Numbered from the stretch's first letter, positions 7,627 to 17,321 are shown. The stretch: 64,000 nucleotides of DNA from Larkinella sp. C7 (GCF_006149005.1 NZ_VBSL01000002.1:310001-374000), one strand, 5' to 3'. Numbers and translations: made by a program. Notes: a model not told the origin generated them from the letters alone.

Positions 7627-9858
7627 TTACAACAGTTTATCCAGCGTAATGGGCAAACTCCGAATCCGTTTTCCGGTAGCGTGAAAAACCGCATTGGCAA
7701 TGGCCGCAGGCATCCCGACAATTCCGATTTCACCCAGTCCTTTCACCCCCAGCGGATTCACAATGGTGTCAGTTTCTTCCACAAATATCACATCAAGACC
7801 CTGAATATCAGCATTAACCGGAACGTGGTATTCAGCCAATGAATGGTTCATAAACCGACCAAACTGGTGGTCCATCACACTTTCTTCCTCCAGCCCTTTG
7901 CTGATGCCCCACACCATGCCGCCGATGATCTGGCTCCGGGCGGTTTTCGGATTCAGGATTTGTCCGCCCGCTACGGCAGTTACCGCCCGGGTCACCCGAA
8001 CCGTTCCAAAATCCTCATCGATCTCCACTTCCACAAAAACCGCCGAATGAACCGCCCGGGCGTATTTGCGTTGTTCGAGCATATTGGGCAACGATGTCGA
8101 TGTTTCACTGACGGCCCGCCCGCCATTCGTTCCCACGATGTCCAGCAGCGAAACCGCTACCGACGAATCCTTTTTGAGTCGGATGTGGGCATTCTCAAAA
8201 ACAACCTCCTCCAGTTTCACACCACTAAACGGCGATTGCTTCATTTTCTGCGCCATTTTGAAGAGCTTTTTCCCCAAATCCTCGCAGGCCACTTTCACGG
8301 CGGAACCTACCGTGGCTGCCGTCCAGGAACCGCCCTGAATGGGTGCCAGGGGCATATCCGTATCCCCCAGTCGAAAAATAACGTCTTCGATGGGCATGCC
8401 GAGGGTGTCGGCGGCAATCTGGGTCATAATCGTGTAGGTGCCGGTTCCGATGTCGGCAGTGGCACTACTGACCCGAAGTTTTCCGTTGACCGTCAGCACG
8501 GCTTCCGCCCGCGCAGGCATGTGCATCGACTCCCAAATACCGGTAGCCATGCCCCAGCCCACCAATGTATGACCATTGCGCATCGAACGGGGTTCGGGGG
8601 TTCGGTTCGACCAGCCAAACCGCTCGGCACCCTGCCGGAAACATTCCCGCAACTCCTTGCTCGAATACGGCAGGTCTTCGTTCATGTCCCGTTCCGTGTA
8701 GTTTTTCAGGCGAAATTCCACGGGGTCCAGGCCCACTTTATACGCCAGTTCATCAATGGCACATTCCAGTGCCGACATACCAGTTACCCCACCCGGTGCG
8801 CGCATGTCGATCGGGGTATACACATCCAGAGGCACCAGATTATAGGTCAACGTCACATTCTGAGCCGGATACAACATACCCGCCCAGTTCACGACAATTT
8901 CGGTATAATCCTCAAATCGGGAGGTTTCTCCCACGGCATCGTGCCGAATAGCCTCAAGCTTTCCGTCTGCTGAAGCGCCAAGCGCGACCTGCTGAACGCA
9001 GACCGGGCGGTGTCCGAACGTAAACATCTGCTGGCGTGTGAGCGAAACCCGAACCGATCGTTCGAGTTCACGGGCGGCCAAAACCGCCAGAAACAACTGG
9101 TATTGCGGACGCAGACCGGCACCAAAACCGCCCCCGACGAAGGGCGAAATAACCCGGACATCCTTGAAGGGAATGCCAAATACCTGCGAAACGTACAACT
9201 GGCTGTTGGGTGCTCCCTGCGTTTTGTCGTATATCGTTAGCTTATCGTTCTTTTCATACACCACCGTGGTGGCAAACATTTCCATCGGATTATGATGCTC
9301 GGCGGAGTGGACATACGTTCCCGAAACCTGCACCGCTGCCCGCTGGAAAGCCTTTTCAAAATCACCACGCGGTTTAGGCGGTGGCGGTTTCAATAAGCTG
9401 GCAACGCCTGATTTCGGTTCCCGCGCCCGGTGCAGGTTATGCTCCAGCGCCGTTTCATGGTCTTCTTCTTCGTACTCAATCCGGATCAGCGAAGCCGCAT
9501 ACCGGGCCAATTCCAGCGTTTCGGCCACGACCAAAGCCACCGGCTGGCCACTGTATTTCACCGTCGCATCACGCAACGGCCGGAACGGCGAACCCGGTGG
9601 CGCATCCTGGTCTTTGTAGCTCATATCGAAACAGGCCAGACCGGGTCGGTTTTCGTGCGAAAACACCTGAATAACCCCCGGCAGTTGCAGTGCGGCTTCG
9701 ACGTCGATGCGGGTAATTTTCCCTTTGGCAATGGAACTGGAAATCACCCAGCCATGCGCCAGGTCCGCAGCTTTGTACTCAGCGGCATATTTTGCTTTTC
9801 CCGTGACTTTGGCTACACCGTCGACACGATTGATGGATTTTCCGATGTATTTTGTCAT
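7627..9858 (-). CDS. paoC: Molybdopterin-binding subunit, xanthine dehydrogenase family (PaoC/YagR-like)
   Basis: 743-aa large subunit of a molybdenum hydroxylase, close in length to E. coli PaoC (aldehyde oxidoreductase). It has the aldehyde oxidase a/b hammerhead (about 1-120) and molybdopterin-binding domains with GGGFGAGLRPQ, TADIGTGTYTIM and VGSAVK. The C-terminal VKGLGEIGIVGMPAA carries the active-site glutamate. Substrates of the family include aromatic aldehydes and N-heterocycles; which is used here cannot be told. Its start overlaps the stop of the FAD-subunit gene by 4 bp, so the three genes form an operon read right to left. Two cofactor subunits precede it; no xdhC/mobA-type maturation gene is in the window. 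Confidence 0.92.
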   Translation of the reverse strand: MTKYIGKSINRVDGVAKVTGKAKYAAEYKAADLAHGWVISSSIAKGKITRIDVEAALQLPGVIQVFSHENRPGLACFDMSYKDQDAPPGSPFRPLRDATVKYSGQPVALVVAETLELARYAASLIRIEYEEEDHETALEHNLHRAREPKSGVASLLKPPPPKPRGDFEKAFQRAAVQVSGTYVHSAEHHNPMEMFATTVVYEKNDKLTIYDKTQGAPNSQLYVSQVFGIPFKDVRVISPFVGGGFGAGLRPQYQLFLAVLAARELERSVRVSLTRQQMFTFGHRPVCVQQVALGASADGKLEAIRHDAVGETSRFEDYTEIVVNWAGMLYPAQNVTLTYNLVPLDVYTPIDMRAPGGVTGMSALECAIDELAYKVGLDPVEFRLKNYTERDMNEDLPYSSKELRECFRQGAERFGWSNRTPEPRSMRNGHTLVGWGMATGIWESMHMPARAEAVLTVNGKLRVSSATADIGTGTYTIMTQIAADTLGMPIEDVIFRLGDTDMPLAPIQGGSWTAATVGSAVKVACEDLGKKLFKMAQKMKQSPFSGVKLEEVVFENAHIRLKKDSSVAVSLLDIVGTNGGRAVSETSTSLPNMLEQRKYARAVHSAVFVEVEIDEDFGTVRVTRAVTAVAGGQILNPKTARSQIIGGMVWGISKGLEEESVMDHQFGRFMNHSLAEYHVPVNADIQGLDVIFVEETDTIVNPLGVKGLGEIGIVGMPAAIANAVFHATGKRIRSLPITLDKLL

Positions 9859-10865
9859 GATGCGGGTTCAAGTTTAGCGGCCTGTTTCAGCGCCCGGACA
9901 ATGGCGCGTTTGGCCAGTTCAATTTTAAATGTATTGTGCCCATACCCTTTGGCACCAGCCAGAAGCGCTTCAGCTACCGATTGAAAATCAGCTTCTGACA
10001 GATTTTGGCCTACCAGCATGGCTTCCACCTCAGTCTTGCGCCAGGGTTTGTGCGCCACCCCGCCCAGGGCAATCCGGGCTTCGGTGATCCGGTTATCTGC
10101 AATTTCCAGTCCCACCGCCACTGACACCAGTGCGAAGGCGTAGGAAGTCCGGTCACGAATTTTGATGTATGCATTATAGTCCGAAAATCCTTTAGCGGGT
10201 AGATCGATGGCCGTTACCAGCTCACCCGGCTGAACGGTATTGTCGCGCCAGGGTTCATCGCCGGGCAACCGGTGAAAATCCGCAAACGGTATAGTCCGCT
10301 CGCCCGTTGGGCCGGTTACCCGAACGACAGCATCGAGGGCCGCCAGGGCCACGCACAGATCTGACGGATGGGTGGCAATGCAGGCCGTTTCGGGCGGTTG
10401 ATCACTGGTGCCCAGAATAGCATGAATCCGATTGTAGCCATGAATCGCCCCACACCCTGACCCCGGCTCTCGCTTGTTACAGGGCGTTGCCAGATCGTAA
10501 AAATAATAGCAGCGGGTTCGCTGGAAGAGGTTACCACCGTTGGTGGCCATGTTGCGCAACTGTGCCGAAGCTCCCGCCAGAATGGCCCGCGACAACAGCG
10601 GATATCGGCTTTCGACGGCCGGATGATACGCCGTATCGGCATTCGTCACCAACGCACCGAGTCGAAGGCCACCGTCTTCGGTGTCGTCAATGGTATTCAT
10701 TGCCAGGCGGTTAATGTCTACCAACCGGTTCGGCCGTTCGACATTCTCCTTCATCAAATCGAGCAGGTTGGTTCCTCCCGCAATAAATTGGGCTCCCTCA
10801 TGGATTGCCAGTTCGCCCACGGCCATGCCGATGTCGCTGGGTCGGGTATACGAAAAACTATTCAT
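9855..10865 (-). CDS. paoB: FAD-binding subunit of molybdenum hydroxylase (PaoB/YagS-like)
   Basis: 336-aa CO-dehydrogenase-flavoprotein-type subunit that carries electrons between the Fe-S subunit and FAD. FAD-binding signatures are IAGGTNLLDLMK and GGNLFQRTRC. After the latter comes an insertion with extra cysteines (RCYYFYD, ATPCNKRE, GSGCGAI, TACIAT), matching the [4Fe-4S] insertion described in PaoB and 4-hydroxybenzoyl-CoA reductase beta subunits. The ATG at 10865 (MNSFSYTRP) is preferred over an upstream in-frame ATG at 10886 because homologues begin this way and it starts 4 bp after the upstream stop. Confidence 0.92.
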   Translation of the reverse strand: MNSFSYTRPSDIGMAVGELAIHEGAQFIAGGTNLLDLMKENVERPNRLVDINRLAMNTIDDTEDGGLRLGALVTNADTAYHPAVESRYPLLSRAILAGASAQLRNMATNGGNLFQRTRCYYFYDLATPCNKREPGSGCGAIHGYNRIHAILGTSDQPPETACIATHPSDLCVALAALDAVVRVTGPTGERTIPFADFHRLPGDEPWRDNTVQPGELVTAIDLPAKGFSDYNAYIKIRDRTSYAFALVSVAVGLEIADNRITEARIALGGVAHKPWRKTEVEAMLVGQNLSEADFQSVAEALLAGAKGYGHNTFKIELAKRAIVRALKQAAKLEPAS

Positions 10866-10869
10866 AGCG

Positions 10870-11397
10870 TCAGGCGTTGGGGTCAAGTTGCATTACGTCC
10901 TGAATGGCATCGACAATATGGGGATAGGCTCCACAGCGACAGATGTTACCACTCATCAATTCCCGAATATCGTCGGCGGTTTTCGCACGCCCTTCGTTAA
11001 TCATTCCAACCGCCGAACAAATCTGACCAGGTGTACAGTAGCCACATTGGTAAGCATCGTGTTCGATAAAAGCGGTTTGCAACGGATGCAGGCCGCTTTC
11101 ACCCGCCAGTCCTTCGATGGTGGTAATGTCTGAACCGTCCTTCATAACGGCCAGCGTCAGGCAGGAGTTGATCCGTTTGCCATCGACAAGTACCGTGCAG
11201 GCTCCGCACTGCCCGTGATCGCAGCCCTTTTTAGTACCGGTCAGGTGCAGGTATTCGCGGAGAGCATCGAGCAAACTCGTCCACGGTGCCAGTTCCAGGT
11301 GGTGAGCGGTGCCGTTAATGGTGAGCTTGACGGTGTGTTTTTCCGGCAACGGATTTACAAACCTCGCTTCGGATTGGGGAGATAGGGTCGTTTGCAT
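10870..11397 (-). CDS. paoA: [2Fe-2S] subunit of molybdenum hydroxylase (PaoA/YagT-like)
   Basis: 175-aa ferredoxin-like small subunit. The plant-type [2Fe-2S] motif CDHGQCGACTV (with a further Cys at NSCLTL) is followed by the C-terminal helical domain with the second cluster, QCGYCTPGQ and NICRCGAYP. The ATG at 11397 gives the normal family length; a longer frame back to 11463 adds residues unlike homologues. E. coli PaoA is exported by the Tat system, but no twin-arginine signal is present here, so this complex is probably cytoplasmic. First gene of the three-gene operon. Confidence 0.93.
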   Translation of the reverse strand: MQTTLSPQSEARFVNPLPEKHTVKLTINGTAHHLELAPWTSLLDALREYLHLTGTKKGCDHGQCGACTVLVDGKRINSCLTLAVMKDGSDITTIEGLAGESGLHPLQTAFIEHDAYQCGYCTPGQICSAVGMINEGRAKTADDIRELMSGNICRCGAYPHIVDAIQDVMQLDPNA

Positions 11398-11588
11398 AGT
11401 GAGTGGTTCATAACGTAGTATACTAAGCAGGACAACGGAGTAAATGTTGGGAAATGAGTCCAATTATTAGCCTCCGGCCTGTAACCACCAGACGAGGCCA
11501 GGTGCGCGAGCGAAATAAAATCCGGTTTGGTTGGTTTTCCGGTTGGCGACGGCGTACTTCGTCGCGATCAAACCAAATCCGCACCCCT

Positions 11589-12443
11589 ATGAGATTAGGA
11601 CTATTTTTTGTCTTGCTTTTCGGTATCCTGTCGGGCGTTTCAGCCCAGACGGTTTCCCGGTTTCCGCTGAATGTGTTGTCGTTTAACATTCGGTACAACA
11701 CGCCACAGGATGGGTTAAATGCCTGGCCGAACCGGAAGGGAATAGCCGCTCAGGTGCTCACGGATTACCAGGTCGATTTTGCCGGTTTGCAGGAAGCACT
11801 CGCCGGACAGATCGCTGATTTACAGGACCAATTGCCCAACTACGCCTGGATTGGCGTGGGTCGTGACGACGGAAAAACCCAGGGCGAGTTTTCGCCGATT
11901 TTCTACAACAAGCAGAAATTTGAGGTGTTGAAACAGGGCACGTTCTGGCTCTCCGAATCCCCCGAGGTGCCGGGCAGCAAATCCTGGGAGGCCGCTTTTC
12001 CCAGGATCGCAACGTATGCGGTTTTTCAGGACAAACGCAATGAAAGTCAGGTTTTTGTAATCAATACGCACTTCGACCACATCAGCGAAACCGCCCGCCG
12101 GAACAGCGCGAAACTGCTCATCAGCAAGATCAAAGAATTGAGCAACGACCTCCCGGTAATCTTAACGGGCGATTTTAACACGCCCGACGCGTCGCTTTCC
12201 ATCCAGACCCTGACGAGCGACCCGACCTTCAAACTCACCAACTCGGAAAGTCTGTCGGAAAACCCGCATACCGGCGGCACCAGTACGTTCAACAACTTCA
12301 AAACCGACCAGCGCGGCCCGGTGATCGACTTCATTTTTGTCGGCCCGGAGGTAGCGGTGAAACGCCATGATTACCTGCCCATTCTGAAAGATCAGGTGTT
12401 CATTTCCGACCACTGGCCGGTTTTGAGTCGGTTGGTTTATTAA
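11589..12443 (+). CDS. Secreted endonuclease/exonuclease/phosphatase family protein
   Basis: 284-aa protein with a signal peptide (MRLGLFFVLLFGILSGVSAQ) and an EEP-fold domain. Motifs seen are LSFNIRYNT (Asn metal site), FAGLQEAL (metal-binding Glu), VINTHFDH, LTGDFNTPD and the C-terminal SDHWPVLSRL catalytic His-Asp pair. The family includes DNases, sphingomyelinases and phosphatases. The signal peptide and a Bacteroidota context point to an extracytoplasmic phosphodiesterase or sugar-phosphatase, but the substrate is unknown. The frame extends upstream to 11454, but the start at 11589 is chosen because it begins the signal peptide. Divergent from the molybdenum-hydroxylase operon. Confidence 0.88.
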   Translation: MRLGLFFVLLFGILSGVSAQTVSRFPLNVLSFNIRYNTPQDGLNAWPNRKGIAAQVLTDYQVDFAGLQEALAGQIADLQDQLPNYAWIGVGRDDGKTQGEFSPIFYNKQKFEVLKQGTFWLSESPEVPGSKSWEAAFPRIATYAVFQDKRNESQVFVINTHFDHISETARRNSAKLLISKIKELSNDLPVILTGDFNTPDASLSIQTLTSDPTFKLTNSESLSENPHTGGTSTFNNFKTDQRGPVIDFIFVGPEVAVKRHDYLPILKDQVFISDHWPVLSRLVY

Positions 12444-12463
12444 AAATTGATTGATGCTGTGCG

Positions 12464-13309
12464 TTATTTCAGCTTGCCGACCGAGCTAAAATCGCCAATC
12501 ACCGTAACACTCGGCTCCGGCCCTTTGATGCCGTCTTTGCTAAACTGGCGCGCGATGCCTTCGTGAACAAAGTAATAGGTGTCCCAATAATCGGCACTGT
12601 TGCACCAGACCCGGACGTCGAAATGAAACGCCAGTTCGGTTAGCTTGGTCACCAGAATGTCGTGTTCCCGGTTTTTCAGTCCAGTCGGGCAGGCATCCAC
12701 CACGCGTTTGATCGACGCCTTGACCGCATCGACCGCATTGGCGTTTCCGGCGGCAAAAACCATATCGACCCGGATCGTTCCTTTTCCGGAAATATTGATT
12801 ACCGGCGACGTTGACAGTGCCCCGTTGGGCAGAATGATGGTGCGGTTATCGAGCGTTACCAGAATGGTATTGAAAATGTGAATGGCTTCCACATGGCCCG
12901 TAAAACCCTGAGCCGTAATCAGATCGCCCACCCGGAACGGTTTGAACGTCAGAATGAGCACGCCACCGGCAAAATTGGCCAGGCTTCCCTGAAGTGCCAG
13001 ACCCACCGCCAAACCGGCGGCACCAATGATGGCGACAAACGAGGTGGTTTCGACGCCCAGCGTACTGGCCACACTCAACAACACCAGCACCTTCAAAATA
13101 GCACCCACCAGCGACAGCAGAAAAGGCTGAACATCCCGGTCGACCTGCCGTTTGCTCATCACGGTGGACAGCATTTTTACCAGTTGATTGACCAGCCAGA
13201 GGCCGACAATCAGTATAACAATGGCCAGCAGAATTTTGAAACCGTAGAGCGTGGCGAACGCGACGGTCTGGTCGATAACATTTTGAAAGGACAATTGGGT
13301 GGGTTCCAT
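12464..13309 (-). CDS. mscS: Small-conductance mechanosensitive channel, MscS family
   Basis: 281-aa inner-membrane channel that opens under hypo-osmotic tension. Three hydrophobic segments occupy about 20-42, 65-85 and 88-120. The third contains the glycine/alanine-packed pore helix (AIIGAAGLAVGLALQGSLANF), followed by the beta domain (FRVGDLITAQGFTGHVEAIHIF, NRTIILPNGALS) that typifies MscS. Length equals E. coli MscS. It is convergent with the preceding EEP gene (20 bp apart), and 86 bp separate its start from the stop of corA upstream, so the two may be cotranscribed. Confidence 0.94.
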   Translation of the reverse strand: MEPTQLSFQNVIDQTVAFATLYGFKILLAIVILIVGLWLVNQLVKMLSTVMSKRQVDRDVQPFLLSLVGAILKVLVLLSVASTLGVETTSFVAIIGAAGLAVGLALQGSLANFAGGVLILTFKPFRVGDLITAQGFTGHVEAIHIFNTILVTLDNRTIILPNGALSTSPVINISGKGTIRVDMVFAAGNANAVDAVKASIKRVVDACPTGLKNREHDILVTKLTELAFHFDVRVWCNSADYWDTYYFVHEGIARQFSKDGIKGPEPSVTVIGDFSSVGKLK

Positions 13310-13395
13310 GCAGTTGTAGTTTTAGTTTCTACAGTTAAGAAGCCGGGAACCCCGAAAAGTAACATGTTACTGAATATTTATTCGCACGGGATGGT

Positions 13396-14346
13396 TTAAA
13401 GCCAGTTTTTTCGCCTGAAAATCAATAAGGTTACCAGCGACGACAGGACGATGGAACCCAGCGCGATCGGATAGCCCAACTGCCAGCTCAGTTCCGGCAT
13501 ATTGGCGAAGTTCATCCCCCAGATGCTCGCCAGCAAGGTCGGTGGCAGAAAAACCAGCGACACGACGGTGAAGATTTTGACGATCCGGTTTTGCTCCAGG
13601 TCGATCAAACCGAGGTAGGTATTTTGCAAAAACTCCAGCCGTTCGAAGATGAAATTCGTGTGGTCGATCAGGGAGTTGATGTCTTTGATCAGCGTCCGGA
13701 GCCGCTGTTGTTCATCGTCCGTAAACCAGCCGTCGCTGCGAATCATGGAGGTAATTACGCGCTGTTTGTCGACCACGTTTTCCCGAATCGACATCGTTAG
13801 CTCCTGATAGTCGTTGATTTTCAAGAGCATTTCACGATCCAGGTTGGCTTCCAGATCCAGTTGGCGGTTGATGGATTTAATTTCCAGCGACACCACCTCG
13901 ATCAAATCGGCGTCATAATCGATCCGGGATTCGAAGATCGTGATCAGAATCTGCGCCCCGTCGTTGAACATCGACCGGCGCGATTTGATCCGTTTGACGG
14001 TATCGGCAAACGATTTCAGATCGGCGTTCCGATACGTAAACAGCGTCTCGTCTTTCAGCATGAAACTGACCGGCACCGTCACGTACATCTGTTCCTTGTC
14101 GGGAACCATGAAATTGGAGTTCGCAATCAGAAATTCATCTTCCTCGATGTAGCGCGAACTGCTCTCGATCTCGGACTGCTCCTGTTGTGTCTGAAAATTA
14201 ACGTCAAATTTATCTTCTACGCTCTTGGTTTCTTCGCGCGTCGGGTTCTGTAAATCAACCCAGAGGGTGCGCTCGGTATCGGAAAACGAGTCAATATCCC
14301 GAACCTTCCGAACTGCGGCTTCATCCTGTTGGAATATGCGAATCAT
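13396..14346 (-). CDS. corA: CorA-type divalent metal ion transporter
   Basis: 316-aa Mg2+/Co2+ transporter. The acidic, helical cytoplasmic funnel fills residues 1-250. Two C-terminal transmembrane helices follow (about 258-278 and 290-310), with the signature GMN at the end of the first (ASIWGMNFANMPEL) and a basic C-terminal end (FRRKNWL). All are standard for CorA pentamers. It precedes mscS on the same strand, and both are ion-homeostasis genes of the inner membrane. Confidence 0.95.
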   Translation of the reverse strand: MIRIFQQDEAAVRKVRDIDSFSDTERTLWVDLQNPTREETKSVEDKFDVNFQTQQEQSEIESSSRYIEEDEFLIANSNFMVPDKEQMYVTVPVSFMLKDETLFTYRNADLKSFADTVKRIKSRRSMFNDGAQILITIFESRIDYDADLIEVVSLEIKSINRQLDLEANLDREMLLKINDYQELTMSIRENVVDKQRVITSMIRSDGWFTDDEQQRLRTLIKDINSLIDHTNFIFERLEFLQNTYLGLIDLEQNRIVKIFTVVSLVFLPPTLLASIWGMNFANMPELSWQLGYPIALGSIVLSSLVTLLIFRRKNWL

Positions 14347-14375
14347 AGAATAGGGTTACATCTCTAAACAATCAT

Positions 14376-16106
14376 TTAAGGTATGCGCTTGCCCGGAATG
14401 TCGCGTCCGTTCTGGTGAAGCACCAGTTGCGTCACCTGCCCTTTTTCGTCCTTCACGAACGTCACCTGCGCCGGCACCACCTTGAGATAAAACTTGGTTT
14501 CCGATTCCGGAAAAAGCTCAAAACGGTCCTGACCGGTGGCCTGCGCAAACAGTTGCGTGGCCGTCCGGGTCACGGTAATGCTGAAAGTCGGCGCCAGCTC
14601 GTATTTACCGACGTATTTTTCGAGGATTTCGGCCGACACCGTCGCATCCTTCGGACCGGCTACCTTTTCGCCCAGCGTTTTCAGCACTTCAACGCCGTTG
14701 GTGTTGCGCGGATTCAGTTCCACCGACTTCTTATAATCCTTGATAGCCAGCTCTTTATCGCCGTTTTTCAGGTATGCTTCGCCCCGGCTGTCATACACAT
14801 TGGACGACTGGGGATACGCTTCCACATTGAGATTGAAAACCGCCAGGGCTTCCTTCATTTTGCCTTCCCGCATTAAATCGTAGCCCAATTCGTTCATTTC
14901 GTCTTCGTTCAGTGAATAGGCTTTGTCCGTTTTTAACTGTACAAATTGCTGGAGGGCTTTTTCCAGCGATGCCGTCGCGAGGGTTTGCCGGAGCGCCGTC
15001 GCGATGGATTTTTTCGGTTTCTCATAGGGCTGGTCGTACAGGATGTTCAGGATATTGGCCTGGATGGCCCCCAAAACCGTTCCGCCGGTATTATTCAGTA
15101 AAATAACCGTGTGTTTGTCGTTGGGAATCCGGGTGAACTGGGTATTGAACCCGTTGATGCCTCCGCCGTGCGAAACGATCAGAACGCTGTCTTTCCGCTG
15201 GCCGATCTTCGCGTTACCCACGCCCCAACCGTAGGCATAATGCGCCAGTGCGGGCGTAAAAAGAGCCTTTTTTGAAGCCGCTGAGAGCAATTGATCCGTA
15301 TACAAAAGCTGATCCCAGCGATACAGATCCTCCACAGTCGAATACAGCGACCCGGCGGCATACGGAATCGTCATGTCCAGGTAGGGCGCATTGACATAAC
15401 CGCCCCCCCGTTTTTCGTAGGCTGCCGCCCTTTTGGGCAGAATCGGACCGGGCAAATCATAGCCCGTATCCTTCAGTTTCGCCGGGTTGAGAATACCCTC
15501 CTGCAAAACCGTCGCGTACGGTTTGCCGGTTACTTTTTCAATGAGAACGCCCAGCAGAAAATAGCCGGAATTGCTGTAGGAAAATTTGGAACCGGGTTCA
15601 AAATCCAGCGGCAGATCGGAGAACTTCTTCACAAACGCTTCGGGCGCGTACGGGTCGCGGCTCATGGTTTCAAAAAACCGGGGGAAATTGGTATAGTTCG
15701 GAATGCCCGACGTATGTGTAAGCAGGTGGTGAACGGTTATTTTATCGCCGGTGGCTTTGGGATAATCGGGCAGGTAAGTCGTGATTTTCTCACTGACTTT
15801 CAATTTCCCCTGATCGACCAGTTGCATGATGAGAAAGGCCGTGAACTGCTTGGTGACCGACCCCAGCCGGAATTTGGTATCGGGCGTGTTCGGAATGTTC
15901 CACTCCATGTTGGCCATACCGTAGCCTTTCTTCACAATCACCTTGCCGTTTTCGGCTACCAGCACCGTTCCGTTGAACTGTCGGTTTTCGGCGTACTGGC
16001 GCATGAGTTCCTCTATTTTCTCCGCCTTTTTCTGGGCGAAAGCGTACGGAACCATCAAAATCGTGAGGACAACGGGAAGGATTCGGGAGGTAAATCGTGT
16101 GTTCAT
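14376..16106 (-). CDS. Secreted serine hydrolase, class C beta-lactamase fold, with TPR and DUF3471-like end
   Basis: 576-aa exported protein. A signal peptide (about 1-24, ending AFAQ) leads to a beta-lactamase/transpeptidase domain (about 30-370) with the catalytic SVTK (SxxK), YSN (FSYSNSGYF) and HGG (VSHGGGINGF) motifs. A short TPR-like region follows (NVYDSRGEAYLKNGD and AIKDYKKSVELNP), then a beta-rich DUF3471-like C-terminus (YVGKYEL). Such proteins are usually D-aminopeptidases or esterases acting on peptidoglycan or peptides rather than antibiotic-resistance enzymes. A well-formed promoter lies at 16163-16195. Confidence 0.9.
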   Translation of the reverse strand: MNTRFTSRILPVVLTILMVPYAFAQKKAEKIEELMRQYAENRQFNGTVLVAENGKVIVKKGYGMANMEWNIPNTPDTKFRLGSVTKQFTAFLIMQLVDQGKLKVSEKITTYLPDYPKATGDKITVHHLLTHTSGIPNYTNFPRFFETMSRDPYAPEAFVKKFSDLPLDFEPGSKFSYSNSGYFLLGVLIEKVTGKPYATVLQEGILNPAKLKDTGYDLPGPILPKRAAAYEKRGGGYVNAPYLDMTIPYAAGSLYSTVEDLYRWDQLLYTDQLLSAASKKALFTPALAHYAYGWGVGNAKIGQRKDSVLIVSHGGGINGFNTQFTRIPNDKHTVILLNNTGGTVLGAIQANILNILYDQPYEKPKKSIATALRQTLATASLEKALQQFVQLKTDKAYSLNEDEMNELGYDLMREGKMKEALAVFNLNVEAYPQSSNVYDSRGEAYLKNGDKELAIKDYKKSVELNPRNTNGVEVLKTLGEKVAGPKDATVSAEILEKYVGKYELAPTFSITVTRTATQLFAQATGQDRFELFPESETKFYLKVVPAQVTFVKDEKGQVTQLVLHQNGRDIPGKRIP

Positions 16107-16162
16107 GAGCTTGTTGGGAAACGGTTAAAATGAAGGAGGAAGGTCGCTGACGGAGCGATTGC

Positions 16163-16195
16163 CAAATCTACTCCATTCTGTTTGAATTTGACAAA
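16163..16195 (-). promoter_or_regulatory. Bacteroidota-type promoter of the serine hydrolase gene
   Basis: On the minus strand TTTG (16195-16192) is separated by 21 bp from TAGATTTG (16170-16163), matching the Bacteroidota consensus of -33 TTTG and -7 TAnnTTTG. The start codon lies 57 bp downstream of the -7 box. Confidence 0.65.
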
Positions 16196-16313
16196 GTTAC
16201 TCCACGGATGGTAAGCCTTTTACCCCAAATAACACCCGGCAAAAACCAACCGGTTGGGCCAAAAAAGTCTCCGACAACTTTTGTACATTTGAATTTCGCA
16301 AACCAGCGCTCCC

Positions 16314-17219
16314 ATGACAACCACCACACTGGAAGGATTTTATAACGAAATTGCTTCGTTAGTCCCGGAAGGAATCGGCAAAGAGATTGGTCATTTCAAT
16401 GTTTTCAAAATCGACGAGGTCGCGGCTCAGCTCAAAGTAAAACCGGTGATGCCCTACAACCGGCGTGCTTATTACAAAATCAGCCACATCAGCGGCCGGA
16501 ACAAAGCCGAATACGCGGATAAAGTAATCCACATCGAAAAGAATGCGTTGCTCTTTGCCACGCCAAAAATACCGTATCACTGGGTTCCGCAGGACGAAAA
16601 CCAGTCCGGTCACTTCTGCATTTTCACGGCCGATTTTCTGGTTCAGACCAAAAGCGGGGTGGTGTTGGACGATCTCCCGATCTTTCAGCCCGGCGGTTAT
16701 CCCATCTTTCAGCTTACCGACGAAGCGTCGGAAGACATCGCGTATATCTTCCGCAAGATGTACAAGGAACTGGCCTCCAATTATGCCTTTAAATACGATC
16801 TACTGCGTAATTACGTCCTCGAACTGATTCATTACGGACAAAAGTTGCAACCCGAAACCGCCCTCTATCCGTCGCACACGGCCTCGGCCCGGGTGTCGTC
16901 TTTGTTCATCGAACTCCTGGAACGGCAGTTTCCGATCGAATCTCCGCACCAGAAACTCAACCTGCGCACGGCCAGGGATTATGCCGAACGGCTGGCGGTT
17001 CACGTCAATCACCTGAACAAAGTGCTGAAAGAAAGTACCGGCAAAACCACCACCGACCTCATCAGCAGCCGGATCGTTCAGGAAGCCAAGATCCTGTTGA
17101 AGCAAACCGACTGGAACATTTCCGAGATTGCGTATTCGCTGGGATTCGAGGAAGTGGCTCACTTCTCTAATTTTTTTAAAAAACAGACCACCTTCGCCCC
17201 CATCGCTTTTCGGTCCTGA
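16314..17219 (+). CDS. AraC family transcriptional regulator
   Basis: 301-aa regulator with an N-terminal cupin-like domain (about 25-150: YYKISHISG, LLFATPKIPYHWVPQ) and a C-terminal AraC DNA-binding domain (about 218-300: HVNHLNKVLKESTGK, then ISEIAYSLGFEEVAHFSNFF). TACATTTG at 16284-16291 could serve as its -7 element. The following SDR gene starts 102 bp downstream behind a promoter overlapped by an inverted repeat, a typical AraC-SDR pair in which the regulator controls the dehydrogenase. Ligand unknown. Confidence 0.92.
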   Translation: MTTTTLEGFYNEIASLVPEGIGKEIGHFNVFKIDEVAAQLKVKPVMPYNRRAYYKISHISGRNKAEYADKVIHIEKNALLFATPKIPYHWVPQDENQSGHFCIFTADFLVQTKSGVVLDDLPIFQPGGYPIFQLTDEASEDIAYIFRKMYKELASNYAFKYDLLRNYVLELIHYGQKLQPETALYPSHTASARVSSLFIELLERQFPIESPHQKLNLRTARDYAERLAVHVNHLNKVLKESTGKTTTDLISSRIVQEAKILLKQTDWNISEIAYSLGFEEVAHFSNFFKKQTTFAPIAFRS

Positions 17220-17285
17220 CAACCCTGATTTGAATTTTGCAAAGGATGGATTGATGCTTGCAAACCGTACCCGGCGCTGGCCCGC

Positions 17286-17312
17286 TACTTTTGTTTCAGT
17301 CAATTGAAACAA
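17286..17312 (+). promoter_or_regulatory. -7 element with overlapping operator-like inverted repeat
   Basis: TACTTTTG (17286-17293) fits the -7 consensus TAnnTTTG. It runs into an 8-bp inverted repeat, TTGTTTCA (17291-17298) and TGAAACAA (17305-17312). The SDR start codon is at 17322. The overlap suggests a repressor or regulator site at the start of transcription. No good -33 TTTG was found at the usual spacing. Confidence 0.45.
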
Positions 17313-17321
17313 AAAACAACC

